From positions 186,001 through 250,000 of the forward strand of contig CAWHKW010000022.1 in the NCBI GenBank assembly GCA_963829995.1: 64,000 nt of DNA, given 5' to 3'. A model generated the notes under the pieces. The model worked only from the letters and a program-made list of their open reading frames with translations, was not told the origin of the DNA and ran no database searches. This DNA comes from JACCZX01 sp963829995. GTDB taxonomy: Bacteria > Pseudomonadota > Gammaproteobacteria > Burkholderiales > Burkholderiaceae_F. This document shows positions 55,771-64,000 of this stretch, piece by piece; within the stretch, counting starts at the first letter, position 1, and each line of letters starts with the position of its first letter. A program made the position numbers and the translations under genes.

Positions 55771-57210
55771 ATGGGAGCGCCGAAGCGCGTGAAACGCGAG
55801 GCCCGCAAGCCGCCGGATGCCGGCCGCTTTCCGCCTCGAAAGTCGAACAAGGAGCGGACGGCTCGCCCGCGGGCGTTCGAACCCGAGTTCACGCGCGCGC
55901 CGCGACAAGCATCACGCAACGGTGCCACGCCGCATTCATCGTCGAGCCGCATTACATCGTTGGTCGTCGACTCGCTCGCGGCGGCGCTGACGGTGATTCT
56001 AAAATTCGACGGGCCGTCCGACGTATTGCTGTCGCGTTTTTTTCGTCTTCATCCTGCGCTGGGCCAGCGCGACCGCGGCTTGATTGCCGAAGCGGTCTTC
56101 TTTGCGCTGCGCCGCTACGCGACGTTGGGTTGGATGATGCAGCCGGCGCATCCAGCGCGCGCGGCTCGCTTCGCTGCGCTGCTGACACTGGGTCGCCAAC
56201 ATGGGATCGAGGCGATCGATGAGCGCGCGTTACGCCGCGATGTAGACGCGGTCAGGCAGGCGTTGACGATCGATCTGGCGCAGGCGCCGGGTTCGGTGCA
56301 GGCCGAATTGCCTGAATGGCTGTTTGCGGAAATCGAGCGACAGTATGACGATGCGGCACCGCTGATCAACGCGCTGAAAGAGAGCGCGCCCCTCGATCTG
56401 CGCGTGAATTCGATCAAGGCCGCCCGCGCGGAAGTGCTCGAGGAGCTGGCGGCCCATCATGTGGGAGCAGCGCCGACGCCGTACTCGCCCGACGCGATCC
56501 GGCTTGCCAGCAAGCCGGCGTTAACTAACTGGCCCGCGTATCGCGAGGGCCGGATCGAGGTGCAGGACGAAGGCAGCCAGTTGATCGCGCGGCTGTTGCA
56601 GCCGCGACGCGGCCAAATGGTCGTTGATTTTTGTGCCGGCGCCGGCGGCAAGACGCTGGCGCTCGGTGCACTGATGCGATCGAGCGGGCGCTTGTATGCG
56701 TTCGACGTGAACGAGAAGCGGCTGGCGGGCCTGGGCCCGCGACTCAAGCGCAGCGGCTTGTCCAACGTGCACCCGGTGGTGATCCGCAATGAGTCGGATG
56801 TTCGGGTGAAGCGTTTAAATGGCAAATGCGACGCGGTCCTGGTCGATGCTCCCTGCTCCGGGAGCGGAACGCTGCGTCGTAATCCGGACTTGAAGTGGCG
56901 TTTCAGCGAAACCGAGCTGGCGCGAGTCAACGATGTGCAGCGCTCGGTTTTGCGTGCAGCGGCACGGCTGCTGAAGCCCGGTGGACGCATCGTGTACGCG
57001 ACGTGCTCCTTGCTTGCGCAAGAGAATCAGTCGGTGGTCGATGATTTTCTGAACGAGCATCCCGACTTTGAAGTTATCCCCGCGGCGACCGTATTGCGCG
57101 CTCAGTCGGTCGATGTCGCGCATGCGGCGCGCTTTGCTCCGTACTTTGTCATGCTGCCTCACCTGCACGGCACCGATGGATTCTTCGCTGCGGTATTTGA
57201 GCGCCGATAG
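55771..57210 (+). CDS. RsmB/NOP-family RNA (cytosine-C5)-methyltransferase
   Basis: The 479-residue protein starts with a basic, low-complexity extension of about 60 residues (MGAPKRVKREARKPPDAGRF). A NusB-like or RsmB N-terminal domain and the SAM-dependent methyltransferase follow, with motif I VVDFCAGAGGKTLALGA and the two catalytic Cys in VDAPCSGSGTLRRNP and VYATCSLLAQENQ. The target is probably a cytosine in 16S rRNA, but several paralogues exist and the exact base is not fixed. A GTG at 55762 overlapping the purN stop is an alternative start. Confidence 0.9.
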   Translation: MGAPKRVKREARKPPDAGRFPPRKSNKERTARPRAFEPEFTRAPRQASRNGATPHSSSSRITSLVVDSLAAALTVILKFDGPSDVLLSRFFRLHPALGQRDRGLIAEAVFFALRRYATLGWMMQPAHPARAARFAALLTLGRQHGIEAIDERALRRDVDAVRQALTIDLAQAPGSVQAELPEWLFAEIERQYDDAAPLINALKESAPLDLRVNSIKAARAEVLEELAAHHVGAAPTPYSPDAIRLASKPALTNWPAYREGRIEVQDEGSQLIARLLQPRRGQMVVDFCAGAGGKTLALGALMRSSGRLYAFDVNEKRLAGLGPRLKRSGLSNVHPVVIRNESDVRVKRLNGKCDAVLVDAPCSGSGTLRRNPDLKWRFSETELARVNDVQRSVLRAAARLLKPGGRIVYATCSLLAQENQSVVDDFLNEHPDFEVIPAATVLRAQSVDVAHAARFAPYFVMLPHLHGTDGFFAAVFERR

Positions 57211-57231
57211 GCGGATCGGGCTAACAAAGCA

Positions 57232-58611
57232 GTGAACCGAGAAACTCTCTTCGAAGAAGTCCTGCACGTTTTGCGCAACGAGCTGGCGCAGCCGCCGCAG
57301 GCGTGGCAGTTGGCGATCATCGTTGCCGCACTGGTTGCCGGCTGGTTCTTTGCGCGCCACATTGAACAACGCGCGCGCGCAAGGCTGGCAGCCGCTGCCA
57401 CGGCGCCGCACGGGGTCCGCGTCGATGTCCTGAAGTTCTCGATCGATGGCTTCCGGCGCCTTGCATTTCCGGTCGCAGCAATGGTGTTGCTGGTGCTCGG
57501 CGGATTCGCGCTCTACTTCAGCGGCGTCGTGCGCTCGGACGAAGTGCATCTGCTGCGGCTTGCGCTGCTCCTACTTTGCGCGATGGCGGCAATTAGATTG
57601 TTCGTTTACGTGCTGCGCCGGTCGTTGCCGCGCGCCGCCTGGATTGGCACGTTCGAGCTTGGCATTGCGATCACGATCTGGATCGTCGTGGCGCTGTATG
57701 TCACCGGATTGCTGGACGACCTGATCGCCCAACTCGACGCGGTCCGGTTTCCATTGGGCAAACCACCGTTGACCTTGTGGGACCTTCTGGCCGGAATCGT
57801 CAGCGTCATCTTGACCGTGCTGGCTGCGCTGTGGGTAGGCTCGGTCGTCGAGGCGCGCTTGATGGGTGCCAAGTCGCTGGCGCCGAATTCACGGGTCGTG
57901 ATGGCGCGTCTCGTCAAGGCAGTGCTGACGTTGCTGGCGGTGCTGGTGGCGTTGTCGTTCGTCGGCATCGATTTGACCGTGCTCTCGGTATTTGGTGGCG
58001 CGCTCGGGGTCGGACTCGGACTGGGCCTGCAGAAAATTGCGAGCAACTACGTCAGCGGATTCATCATCCTGCTCGACCGCAGTCTGTCGATCGGCAACAT
58101 GATCACGGTCGACAAGTTCTACGGCGCAGTCTCGCAGATCAATGCGCGTTACACCGTGATCAAGGCCCTCGACGGCACCGAAACCATCGTGCCGAACGAA
58201 ATGCTGGTGTCCTCTCCTGTCATCAATCATTCATACACCAACAGCACCGTGCTGGTGAAGGTGACCCTGTCGGTTGCATACGATGCCGATGTCGATCGTG
58301 TGCTGCAGATTTTGATAGAAGCGGCGAACGAACAACCGCGTGTGCTGAACGACCCCGCGCCCAGTTCGTTTGTTACTGGTTTCGGCGCCGATGGCATCGA
58401 TCTGCAGGTAGGCTTCTGGATTCGCGATCCCGAGGCCGGGAGCCTGGCGATCAGGTCGGACATCGCTCGTCGCGTGCTGAAAAGATTTAAGGACGAGGGC
58501 ATTGAAATTCCGTTCCCGCAACGCGACGTGCGGATCAGGGCTGTCCCGGAGTCGTTGGCGAACCTGTCGAATCGAGCTGGTAAAGGCCCCGACCTGGGTG
58601 CGGAAGTCTGA
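57232..58611 (+). CDS. MscS-family mechanosensitive channel
   Basis: The 459-residue protein (GTG start) has about five membrane helices and the pore helix and beta-domain entry SVFGGALGVGLGLGLQKIAS, with FIILLDRSLSIGNMITVDKF just after. It has two or three more helices than E. coli MscS, like the medium-sized YbdG/YnaI-type paralogues. It opens under hypo-osmotic stress. It follows the methyltransferase gene by 21 bases. Confidence 0.9.
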   Translation: MNRETLFEEVLHVLRNELAQPPQAWQLAIIVAALVAGWFFARHIEQRARARLAAAATAPHGVRVDVLKFSIDGFRRLAFPVAAMVLLVLGGFALYFSGVVRSDEVHLLRLALLLLCAMAAIRLFVYVLRRSLPRAAWIGTFELGIAITIWIVVALYVTGLLDDLIAQLDAVRFPLGKPPLTLWDLLAGIVSVILTVLAALWVGSVVEARLMGAKSLAPNSRVVMARLVKAVLTLLAVLVALSFVGIDLTVLSVFGGALGVGLGLGLQKIASNYVSGFIILLDRSLSIGNMITVDKFYGAVSQINARYTVIKALDGTETIVPNEMLVSSPVINHSYTNSTVLVKVTLSVAYDADVDRVLQILIEAANEQPRVLNDPAPSSFVTGFGADGIDLQVGFWIRDPEAGSLAIRSDIARRVLKRFKDEGIEIPFPQRDVRIRAVPESLANLSNRAGKGPDLGAEV

Positions 58612-58745
58612 TTCGCTGCTCGATCGACTGAAAAACGGCATGAGATGCCGGTCGAAAAGCGATTCAAGCCGGGGCATTGCGTACAATGTGAGAGATTGGC
58701 GCGCCGGCCATCTCGGTCTAATTCGCGTTACAAAAAGGACGATGC

Positions 58746-59945
58746 ATGTATTTGCTTGAATTCTTGGATGGCGGTCTGCTGCAATTCAACTGGTGGCAGC
58801 TCATCTTGGCGGCCCTGGTATTGACGCACATCACGATCGCCAGCGTGACGATTTTTCTGCACCGCAGCCAGGCGCATCGCGCGCTCGATCTGCATCCCGC
58901 AGCGGCAATGTTTTTCAGGGTCTGGCTGTGGCTGACGACCGGCATGCTGACCAAGGAATGGGTTTCGATTCACCGCAAGCACCACGCTCGCGTGGAGACC
59001 GCCGAAGACCCGCATAGCCCACAAACGCGCGGCATCAAAGCCGTGCTGTTGACAGGGTCCGAGCTGTACATGGAAGAAGCGAAGAACGCCGACACCCTGG
59101 CGCGCTATGGCACTGGTACGCCGGACGACTGGATCGAGCGCAACGTATTTTCACGCTTCACCTGGCAGGGCGTCGGCCTGATGGTCGGCGCCGACTTGAT
59201 CCTGTTCGGATTCGCCGGCCTCGCGATCTGGGGTGTGCAGATGCTGTGGATCCCGTTGCATGCCGCCGGCGTGATTAATGGGATCGGCCACTGGTGGGGT
59301 TATCGCAACTACGACTCGCCCGACGCCAGCACCAATATTGTCCCTTGGGGCATTTGGATCGGCGGCGAAGAACTGCATAACAATCATCACACCTATCCGA
59401 CGTCCGCCAAGTTCTCGACCAAGTGGCATGAATTCGATGTCGGCTGGGTCTATATCCGCGGACTGCAGGCGCTTGGGTTGGCGAAAGTTCTGCGCGTCGC
59501 GCCGAAGCCGCACGTGGCCGAGCCCAAGCGATCGATCGATTTAGAGACGTTGCAGGCGGTGATTTCGAACCGCTACGACTTGCTGGCCAAATATGCGCGC
59601 TCACTGAAGCTTGCACATCGCGACGAGCTGCAGAAGCTTGGCCTGTCGGGCGACGAGCACGCGCGCTTTGCGCGGCTGAAGCGCGTGTTGCGCAACGGCG
59701 ATGTCTCGAAGCTGCCGGCCGCCGAACAGCATTCGCTGTCAGACATGATGAAGCGCAGCGGTGTGATGAAGACCTTGGTCGAGATGCGCACCGAGCTGTT
59801 GGCGACCTGGGAGCGTTCGTCGGCGTCACGCGAACAGATGCTGGTGCACTTGCAGGATTGGATTCATCGGGCCGAAGCGAGCGGCATTCACGCGCTGCAG
59901 GAGGCCGCGATCAGGATGCGGAGCTACCGGATGGTCACCGCGTAG
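58746..59945 (+). CDS. Membrane fatty acid (acyl-CoA/acyl-lipid) desaturase
   Basis: The 399-residue protein has the three His boxes of the diiron delta-9 type: HRSQAHRALDLH, HRKHHARVE and HNNHHTYP. Hydrophobic segments lie between them. A Lys/Arg-rich helical C-terminus of about 120 residues follows the last box and is longer than in most desaturases, though common in betaproteobacterial homologues. It introduces a double bond into membrane acyl chains. A bidirectional terminator follows. Confidence 0.92.
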   Translation: MYLLEFLDGGLLQFNWWQLILAALVLTHITIASVTIFLHRSQAHRALDLHPAAAMFFRVWLWLTTGMLTKEWVSIHRKHHARVETAEDPHSPQTRGIKAVLLTGSELYMEEAKNADTLARYGTGTPDDWIERNVFSRFTWQGVGLMVGADLILFGFAGLAIWGVQMLWIPLHAAGVINGIGHWWGYRNYDSPDASTNIVPWGIWIGGEELHNNHHTYPTSAKFSTKWHEFDVGWVYIRGLQALGLAKVLRVAPKPHVAEPKRSIDLETLQAVISNRYDLLAKYARSLKLAHRDELQKLGLSGDEHARFARLKRVLRNGDVSKLPAAEQHSLSDMMKRSGVMKTLVEMRTELLATWERSSASREQMLVHLQDWIHRAEASGIHALQEAAIRMRSYRMVTA

Positions 59946-59954
59946 AGCATCAAG

Positions 59955-59990
59955 TCAAAAAAAAGCCCGGCAGTGCCGGGCTTTTTTTAT
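59955..59990. terminator. Bidirectional terminator between the desaturase gene and rpmG
   Basis: A run of eight As, the stem AAGCCCGGCA/TGCCGGGCTT and a run of seven Ts make this usable in both directions. It lies between the two convergent genes. Confidence 0.92.
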
Positions 59991-60003
59991 CTCTCAGACG
60001 GGT

Positions 60004-60171
60004 TCACTTCAATTTGATCTCTTTGTACGCAACGTGCTTGCGCGCCACCGGATCGAACTTGCTGAACTGCAGCTTGTCCGGAGTGGTCTTCTTGTTTTTG
60101 GTAGTGGTGTAGAAGTGGCCGGTTCCAGCCGTTGATTCCAGCTTGATTTTTTCTCGAGCGCCTTTGGCCAT
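60004..60171 (-). CDS. rpmG: 50S ribosomal protein L33
   Basis: The 55-residue protein MAKGAREKIKLESTAGTGHF onward is a Cys-less L33. It includes YTTTKNKKTTPDKLQFSKFD and ends KEIKLK. It was found by reading the reverse strand directly. It follows rpmB by 20 bases in the conserved rpmB-rpmG operon. Confidence 0.96.
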   Translation of the reverse strand: MAKGAREKIKLESTAGTGHFYTTTKNKKTTPDKLQFSKFDPVARKHVAYKEIKLK

Positions 60172-60191
60172 GGTGTCTTTCCTTTAGCTTT

Positions 60192-60425
60192 TTAGATTTC
60201 GCCGCGAGCGCGCAGGTCGGCAAGTACCGCGTCGATGCCAAGCTTATCGATCGTGCGCAACGCGGCGTTGGTGACACGCAGCCGAACCCAGCGGTTTTCA
60301 CCTTCGATCCAGAAGCGGCGATACTGCAGATTCGGCATGAATCTGCGTTTGGTTCGATTATTAGCGTGCGAAACGTTGTTGCCGGTCATCGGCCGTTTGC
60401 CCGTCACTTGACACACGCGTGCCAT
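60192..60425 (-). CDS. rpmB: 50S ribosomal protein L28
   Basis: The 77-residue protein from the ATG at 60425 starts MARVCQVTGKRPMTGNNVSH and contains RTKRRFMPNLQYRRFW, typical of L28. It binds 23S rRNA in the large subunit. The first gene of the rpmB-rpmG pair, it has the standard family length. Confidence 0.96.
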   Translation of the reverse strand: MARVCQVTGKRPMTGNNVSHANNRTKRRFMPNLQYRRFWIEGENRWVRLRVTNAALRTIDKLGIDAVLADLRARGEI

Positions 60426-60498
60426 TGCTGACTCCCTCACAAAACCTGCTGCGAACTTCGCGAAGCCGCGCAGTATAAGGGTTTTGAGGGCGCTCTAG

Positions 60499-61173
60499 CT
60501 ACAGCAATCCGCGCTCGGCGAACGATACCGTCGCCGATCCGGCGACGATCAAGTGATCAAGAACCTTCACATCGACCAGCGACAGCGCCTGCTTCAGGTT
60601 GGACGTTAGCAACTCGTCGGCGCGACTCGGTTCCGCCACACCGGACGGGTGGTTGTGCGCAAAGATGACGCCCGCCGCGTTGTGCTTCAGGGCTCGCTTG
60701 ACGACCTCGCGCGGATACACGCTGGTTTGAGTCAACGTGCCGCGGAACAGCTCGTCGGTCGCAATCAACTTGTTCTGCGAGTCCAGGTACAGGGCGACGA
60801 ACACTTCGTGCTCGAGCCGCGCCAGGATCAATCGCAAGTAATCGCGTACCTTGCCCGGCGATGAAAGAAGCGTGTCGCGCTTCACGTCCTCCTGCAATGC
60901 CCGGCGTGCGAGCTCGAGCACCGCTTGCAACTGCGTGTACTTGGCCGGACCGAAGCCGCCGACTTCGGCCAGCGCCGAGGCATCGGCGGCGAACAAGCCG
61001 TTGAGCCCGCCGAAGCGCGCCAGCGCGTCGCGCCCAAGATCGATTGCCGATCGTCCGGGCGTGCCGGTGCGCAGGAACACTGCGAGCAATTCGGCGTCCG
61101 ATAAGGCGCGCGCGCCGCTTGCAAGCAGACGTTCGCGTGGACGCTCACCTTCGGGCCAATCCTTGATCGCCAC
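60499..61173 (-). CDS. radC: RadC family JAB-domain protein
   Basis: The 224-residue protein begins at a GTG (61173). It has a helix-hairpin-helix-like N-terminus (ALAEVGGFGPAKYTQLQAVL) and the JAMM metalloprotease-type site VIFAHNHPSGVAEPSRAD. The family name is historical; a role in DNA repair is unproved. It is divergent from ispH, the gap being 53 bases with the ispH start chosen here. The frame extends upstream to 61347, but that would overlap ispH. Confidence 0.92.
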   Translation of the reverse strand: MAIKDWPEGERPRERLLASGARALSDAELLAVFLRTGTPGRSAIDLGRDALARFGGLNGLFAADASALAEVGGFGPAKYTQLQAVLELARRALQEDVKRDTLLSSPGKVRDYLRLILARLEHEVFVALYLDSQNKLIATDELFRGTLTQTSVYPREVVKRALKHNAAGVIFAHNHPSGVAEPSRADELLTSNLKQALSLVDVKVLDHLIVAGSATVSFAERGLL

Positions 61174-61226
61174 CGAGCTGACCTCGACTAAACTGGTTGC
61201 CAATGGAAGTGAACGATCGTAGCGCG

Positions 61227-62186
61227 ATGTCTGACAGCCAACCGCCGAAAGCGATGGAAGTTGTCCTCGCACAGCCGCGTGGTTTCTGTGCCGGCGTTGA
61301 CCGCGCGATCGAAGTCGTCGAGCGGGCGCTCGCGGTGCACGGCGCACCGATTTACGTTCGGCATGAAATCGTGCACAACAAGTACGTCGTCGACGATCTG
61401 CGCACCAAGGGCGCCGTGTTTATCGACGAGCTCGATCAAGTACCTACAGGCGGCATCGTGGTGTTCTCTGCGCACGGCGTATCTAAGGTAGTGCAGCGCG
61501 ACGCACAACAGCGGGGGCTGCGCGTGTTCGATGCCACGTGCCCCCTGGTGACCAAGGTTCATGTCGAAGTCGCAAAACTGCGCGCCGCCGGGCGCGAGAT
61601 CGTGATGATCGGGCATCTGGGTCATCCGGAAGTTGAAGGCACGATGGGTCAGTCCGATGGCGGAATGCACTTGGTCGAAAGCGTCGAAGACGTCGAGCGG
61701 CTGCAGGTTCGAGCGCCCGACCAACTCGCGTATGTGACGCAAACCACGTTGTCGCTGGATGACGCCGCCGCGATCATCGCGGCGTTGCAACGGCGGTTTC
61801 CGTCCATCGTTGCACCCAAAAAGGCCGACATCTGCTACGCCACACAAAACCGGCAAGACGCAGTCAAGTTCATGGCGCCGCAAGTCGACGTCGTCATCGT
61901 CGTAGGCAGCGAGAACAGTTCGAACTCGAACCGATTACGCGAGGTAGCGCAAAGGTTCGGTGTGCCAGCGTATCTTGTAGACAGCGCTGATCAGCTGGAG
62001 CCCGCGTGGCTCGCGGGTCAGCGCAGAATCGGCGTTACCGCCGGGGCTTCTGCGCCCGAGGTATTGGTGACCGCGTTGATCGACCGATTGAAGCAACTGG
62101 GCGCCGTCAGCGTGCGCCCGCTGGACGGCGTGCAGGAAAAGGTTGTGTTTCCGTTGCCCAAGGGATTGAATCAGGTGGCTGCGTAG
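61227..62186 (+). CDS. ispH: 4-hydroxy-3-methylbut-2-enyl diphosphate reductase
   Basis: The 319-residue enzyme has the three iron-sulfur Cys residues in PRGFCAGVDRAIE, DATCPLVTKVH and DICYATQNRQDAV. It catalyses the last step of the MEP isoprenoid pathway. The N-terminal start is uncertain: ATG at 61203, 61227 or 61254 are possible, and the conserved region begins at 61254. It is followed 26 bases later by an exported chalcone-isomerase-like gene. Confidence 0.95.
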   Translation: MSDSQPPKAMEVVLAQPRGFCAGVDRAIEVVERALAVHGAPIYVRHEIVHNKYVVDDLRTKGAVFIDELDQVPTGGIVVFSAHGVSKVVQRDAQQRGLRVFDATCPLVTKVHVEVAKLRAAGREIVMIGHLGHPEVEGTMGQSDGGMHLVESVEDVERLQVRAPDQLAYVTQTTLSLDDAAAIIAALQRRFPSIVAPKKADICYATQNRQDAVKFMAPQVDVVIVVGSENSSNSNRLREVAQRFGVPAYLVDSADQLEPAWLAGQRRIGVTAGASAPEVLVTALIDRLKQLGAVSVRPLDGVQEKVVFPLPKGLNQVAA

Positions 62187-62212
62187 AACAGCCTCAATTA
62201 CGGGAGACGTCG

Positions 62213-62800
62213 ATGACTCAGTGGTTGCGGACACGTTTGATCGTAGGGTTAATGGGATTGGGGGCGGCGTGTCCGATCGGCGCCCAGCCAGTCGAGGTCG
62301 AAGGGCAGAAATTCGAGCCCACCGTGCAAGTCGGCGGCCAGACTCTGAATCTGAACGGCGTGGGCTTGCGGCGACGCGCGATATTCAAAGTGTATGTGGC
62401 GGGTTTGTATGTCCCACAGAAAAGCACCGACGCGGCGACGCTGATCGCTGACAAAGGCGCGCGGCGCGTTTCGTTGCGGATGCTGCGCGATGTCGACGCC
62501 GGAAGCTTCATTGATTCGTTCAACGATGGGTTGAAGAACAACCTGAGCGAAGCGCAGCTGGCAGCGCTGAAGCCGCAAACCGACGCGCTAACGGCGACGC
62601 TGAAGTCAATCGGTGAGGCGAAAAAGGGCGATGCGATTAACTTCGACTACACGCCAGGCGCTGGCACTCGCATCAGCGTCAACGACCAACCGCGCGGCGA
62701 CCCGATTCCCGGCGCCGACTTTTTCTCTGCGGTGCTGCGCATTTGGCTGGGCGACAAGCCAGCCGACGAGTCGCTGAAGAAGGGCATGCTGGGCGCCTGA
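62213..62800 (+). CDS. Exported chalcone-isomerase-like protein
   Basis: The 195-residue protein has a signal peptide (LIVGLMGLGAACPIGAQ) and the chalcone isomerase-like domain (GVGLRRRAIFKVYVAGLYVP, DFFSAVLRIWLGDKPADESL). Bacterial members are periplasmic and are probably binders or isomerases of unknown substrate, not flavonoid enzymes. ATG 62213 is preceded by GGGAGA. It ends three bases before ogt. Confidence 0.88.
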   Translation: MTQWLRTRLIVGLMGLGAACPIGAQPVEVEGQKFEPTVQVGGQTLNLNGVGLRRRAIFKVYVAGLYVPQKSTDAATLIADKGARRVSLRMLRDVDAGSFIDSFNDGLKNNLSEAQLAALKPQTDALTATLKSIGEAKKGDAINFDYTPGAGTRISVNDQPRGDPIPGADFFSAVLRIWLGDKPADESLKKGMLGA

Positions 62801-62803
62801 GCA

Positions 62804-63328
62804 ATGCTGACTGCACCCGACCTGCGGTTGCCGCGTACCCATCCGGCCGAACGCTTCGATGCGGTTGTGCGGCTGCCCTTCGGGCTGGTCGGAGTTCGTA
62901 CCCGTGGCAAATGGGTCGAAGAAATCTGTTTTCTGAGAGACGAGATTCAGCCCAAACCCGCGGTCAACGCACTGGCGCAACGGGTCATCGATCAATTACT
63001 CGCCTACTGCGCCGATGGTTCAACACCGATCGATTTACCGCTCGCGATCGAAGGAACGGACTTTCAACGTCAGGTGTGGAGCGAAATCGCCCGCATCCCG
63101 CCGGGCTCAACCAGGACGTACGGTGAACTGGCGCGACGAGTCAATGGCGCGGCGCGCGCGGTCGGCCAGGCGTGTGGGGATAACCGACTGCCGCTTGCGA
63201 TACCGTGTCATCGCGTCGTCGCCGCTTCTGGCATCGGCGGGTTCGCGCATCATCGCGGCGGCTCGTACGAGCGCATCAAGCGCTGGCTGTTGGTGCACGA
63301 AGCCGGTACTGAGTTGCGTCTGGTGTGA
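62804..63328 (+). CDS. ogt: Methylated-DNA--protein-cysteine methyltransferase
   Basis: The 174-residue protein has the alkyl-acceptor site IPCHRVVAASGIGGFAHHRG and the helix-turn-helix FQRQVWSEIARIPPGSTRTY. It removes methyl groups from O6-methylguanine in a suicidal reaction. It sits immediately after the chalcone-isomerase-like gene and 36 bases before xerD, a common ogt-xerD order. Confidence 0.93.
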   Translation: MLTAPDLRLPRTHPAERFDAVVRLPFGLVGVRTRGKWVEEICFLRDEIQPKPAVNALAQRVIDQLLAYCADGSTPIDLPLAIEGTDFQRQVWSEIARIPPGSTRTYGELARRVNGAARAVGQACGDNRLPLAIPCHRVVAASGIGGFAHHRGGSYERIKRWLLVHEAGTELRLV

Positions 63329-63364
63329 ACACCGCCGGCCTGAGCGGTTAGGTCGCTTGCAACG

Positions 63365-64000
63365 ATGCCGTCGCGCGCATCAGGCCAGGCGGGAACTGCG
63401 GAATCAGCTGGTACGGCAGATGCCTTGATCGATACTTTTGCCGACGCCGTGTGGCTCGAAGACGGTCTGGCACGCAACACGCTCACTGCGTATCGGCGCG
63501 ATCTATGCGCACTGGCAAGCTGGCTCACTGCTCGCGGTACAACGCTGGCATCGGCGCAGGAAGCCGACCTCGCGCAATATTTTGCGGACAAGCACGCGAC
63601 CACACTGGCGTCGACCGCCAATCGACGGCTTGCCGTAATGCGGCGTTTCTACCGATGGGCGATCAGAGAGGGCCGTGTCGCGCGCGACCCGACCTTGCGC
63701 CTCAAGAGCGCGAGAAAACCTCCACGATTTCCGAAGTCTCTTTCCGAAGAGCAGGTAGAGGCGTTGTTGCGCGCACCCGATACAGATACCACGCTTGGGT
63801 TGCGCGACCGCGCGATGCTGGAGCTTCTGTATGCGACCGGGCTGCGTGTCTCTGAACTGGTCAGCCTGACTTTGCCGCAACTGTCTCTCACCGAAGGCTT
63901 GGTGCGCGTATTGGGCAAAGGCGGCAAGGAGCGGATCGTTCCGCTGGGCGAGGAAGCGCGCAACTGGATCCAGCGCTACCTTAAGGATGCACGCGGCTCA
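63365..64000 (+). CDS. xerD: Tyrosine recombinase XerD, partial
   Basis: The open frame from the ATG at 63365 to the window edge gives 212 residues without stop. It has the SAM-like N-terminal DNA-binding domain (LIDTFADAVWLEDGLARNTL, AVMRRFYRWAIREGRVARDP) and the start of the catalytic domain with the first active-site Arg in LLYATGLRVSELVSL. The His/Arg/Tyr part lies beyond the edge. With XerC it resolves chromosome dimers at dif. XerC versus XerD is decided by the ogt neighbour, so the name is likely but not certain. Confidence 0.88.
   Translation, partial: MPSRASGQAGTAESAGTADALIDTFADAVWLEDGLARNTLTAYRRDLCALASWLTARGTTLASAQEADLAQYFADKHATTLASTANRRLAVMRRFYRWAIREGRVARDPTLRLKSARKPPRFPKSLSEEQVEALLRAPDTDTTLGLRDRAMLELLYATGLRVSELVSLTLPQLSLTEGLVRVLGKGGKERIVPLGEEARNWIQRYLKDARGS

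Overview
The window looks like a chromosomal segment of a betaproteobacterium in the broad Burkholderiales sense. The evidence is a Bug-type solute receptor, a beta-type 6S RNA next to zapA, and several gene orders I know from that group: fur/bamE/dapB, exbB-exbD-lpxK-trm112-kdsB-adk facing xseA-sodB, icd/csp/clpS-clpA, and dut/coaBC/lspA/ileS/ribF. Most genes are housekeeping genes in tight operons. I see no prophage, CRISPR array, tRNA, rRNA or recognisable transposase. No genus can be named from the sequence alone.

Layout. 1-4900: a catabolic cluster with tricarboxylate-type transporter parts (tctB, cut by the window edge, and a Bug receptor), an aspartate dehydrogenase, a ketopantoate-reductase-like enzyme and two fumarylacetoacetate-hydrolase-family enzymes. 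5000-6700: a cyclic-nucleotide-domain/thioredoxin-reductase-like fusion. 6750-7520: 6S RNA, zapA and a ZapB-like coiled coil. 7600-10650: exbD, exbB, dapB, bamE, then fur divergently. 11087-13882: ugpC-ugpE-ugpA without ugpB. 13900-14050: a candidate small RNA or attenuated leader. 14150-18650: argG, an unknown exported protein, argF and argD. 19233-29631: basic amino-acid decarboxylase, S20, murJ, an Mpo1-like protein, a peroxiredoxin, gamma-glutamyltransferase, an SDR and a CoA-transferase. 29669-41100: a GNAT, hppA, adk, a peptide-type ABC receptor, kdsB/trm112/lpxK/exbD/exbB, xseA, a PuuD-like protein and sodB. 41077-48462: DUF192, icd, csp, clpS-clpA and a flavocytochrome-c sulfide dehydrogenase pair. 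48600-64000: dut, coaBC, lspA, ileS, ribF, purN, an RsmB-like enzyme, mscS, a desaturase, L33, L28, radC, ispH, a chalcone-isomerase-like protein, ogt and xerD (cut by the right edge).

The most unusual structure is a pair of about 420-bp intergenic elements at 10656-11075 and 18760-19180. They are about 96% identical by eye. Each is built from two inverted-repeat modules whose 120-bp cores are reverse-complement copies of each other but whose 29-30-bp arms are unrelated. Stem positions inside the cores change on both sides, which suggests that a folded form is maintained. I do not recognise this family.

Five single-base frame changes interrupt otherwise well-preserved genes: one in ggt, two in the CoA-transferase, one in DUF192 and one in coaBC. 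A sixth possible indel displaces the start of murJ. Interruption of the essential coaBC gene points to residual assembly indels rather than genuine decay. Those genes should be read as probably intact in the organism.
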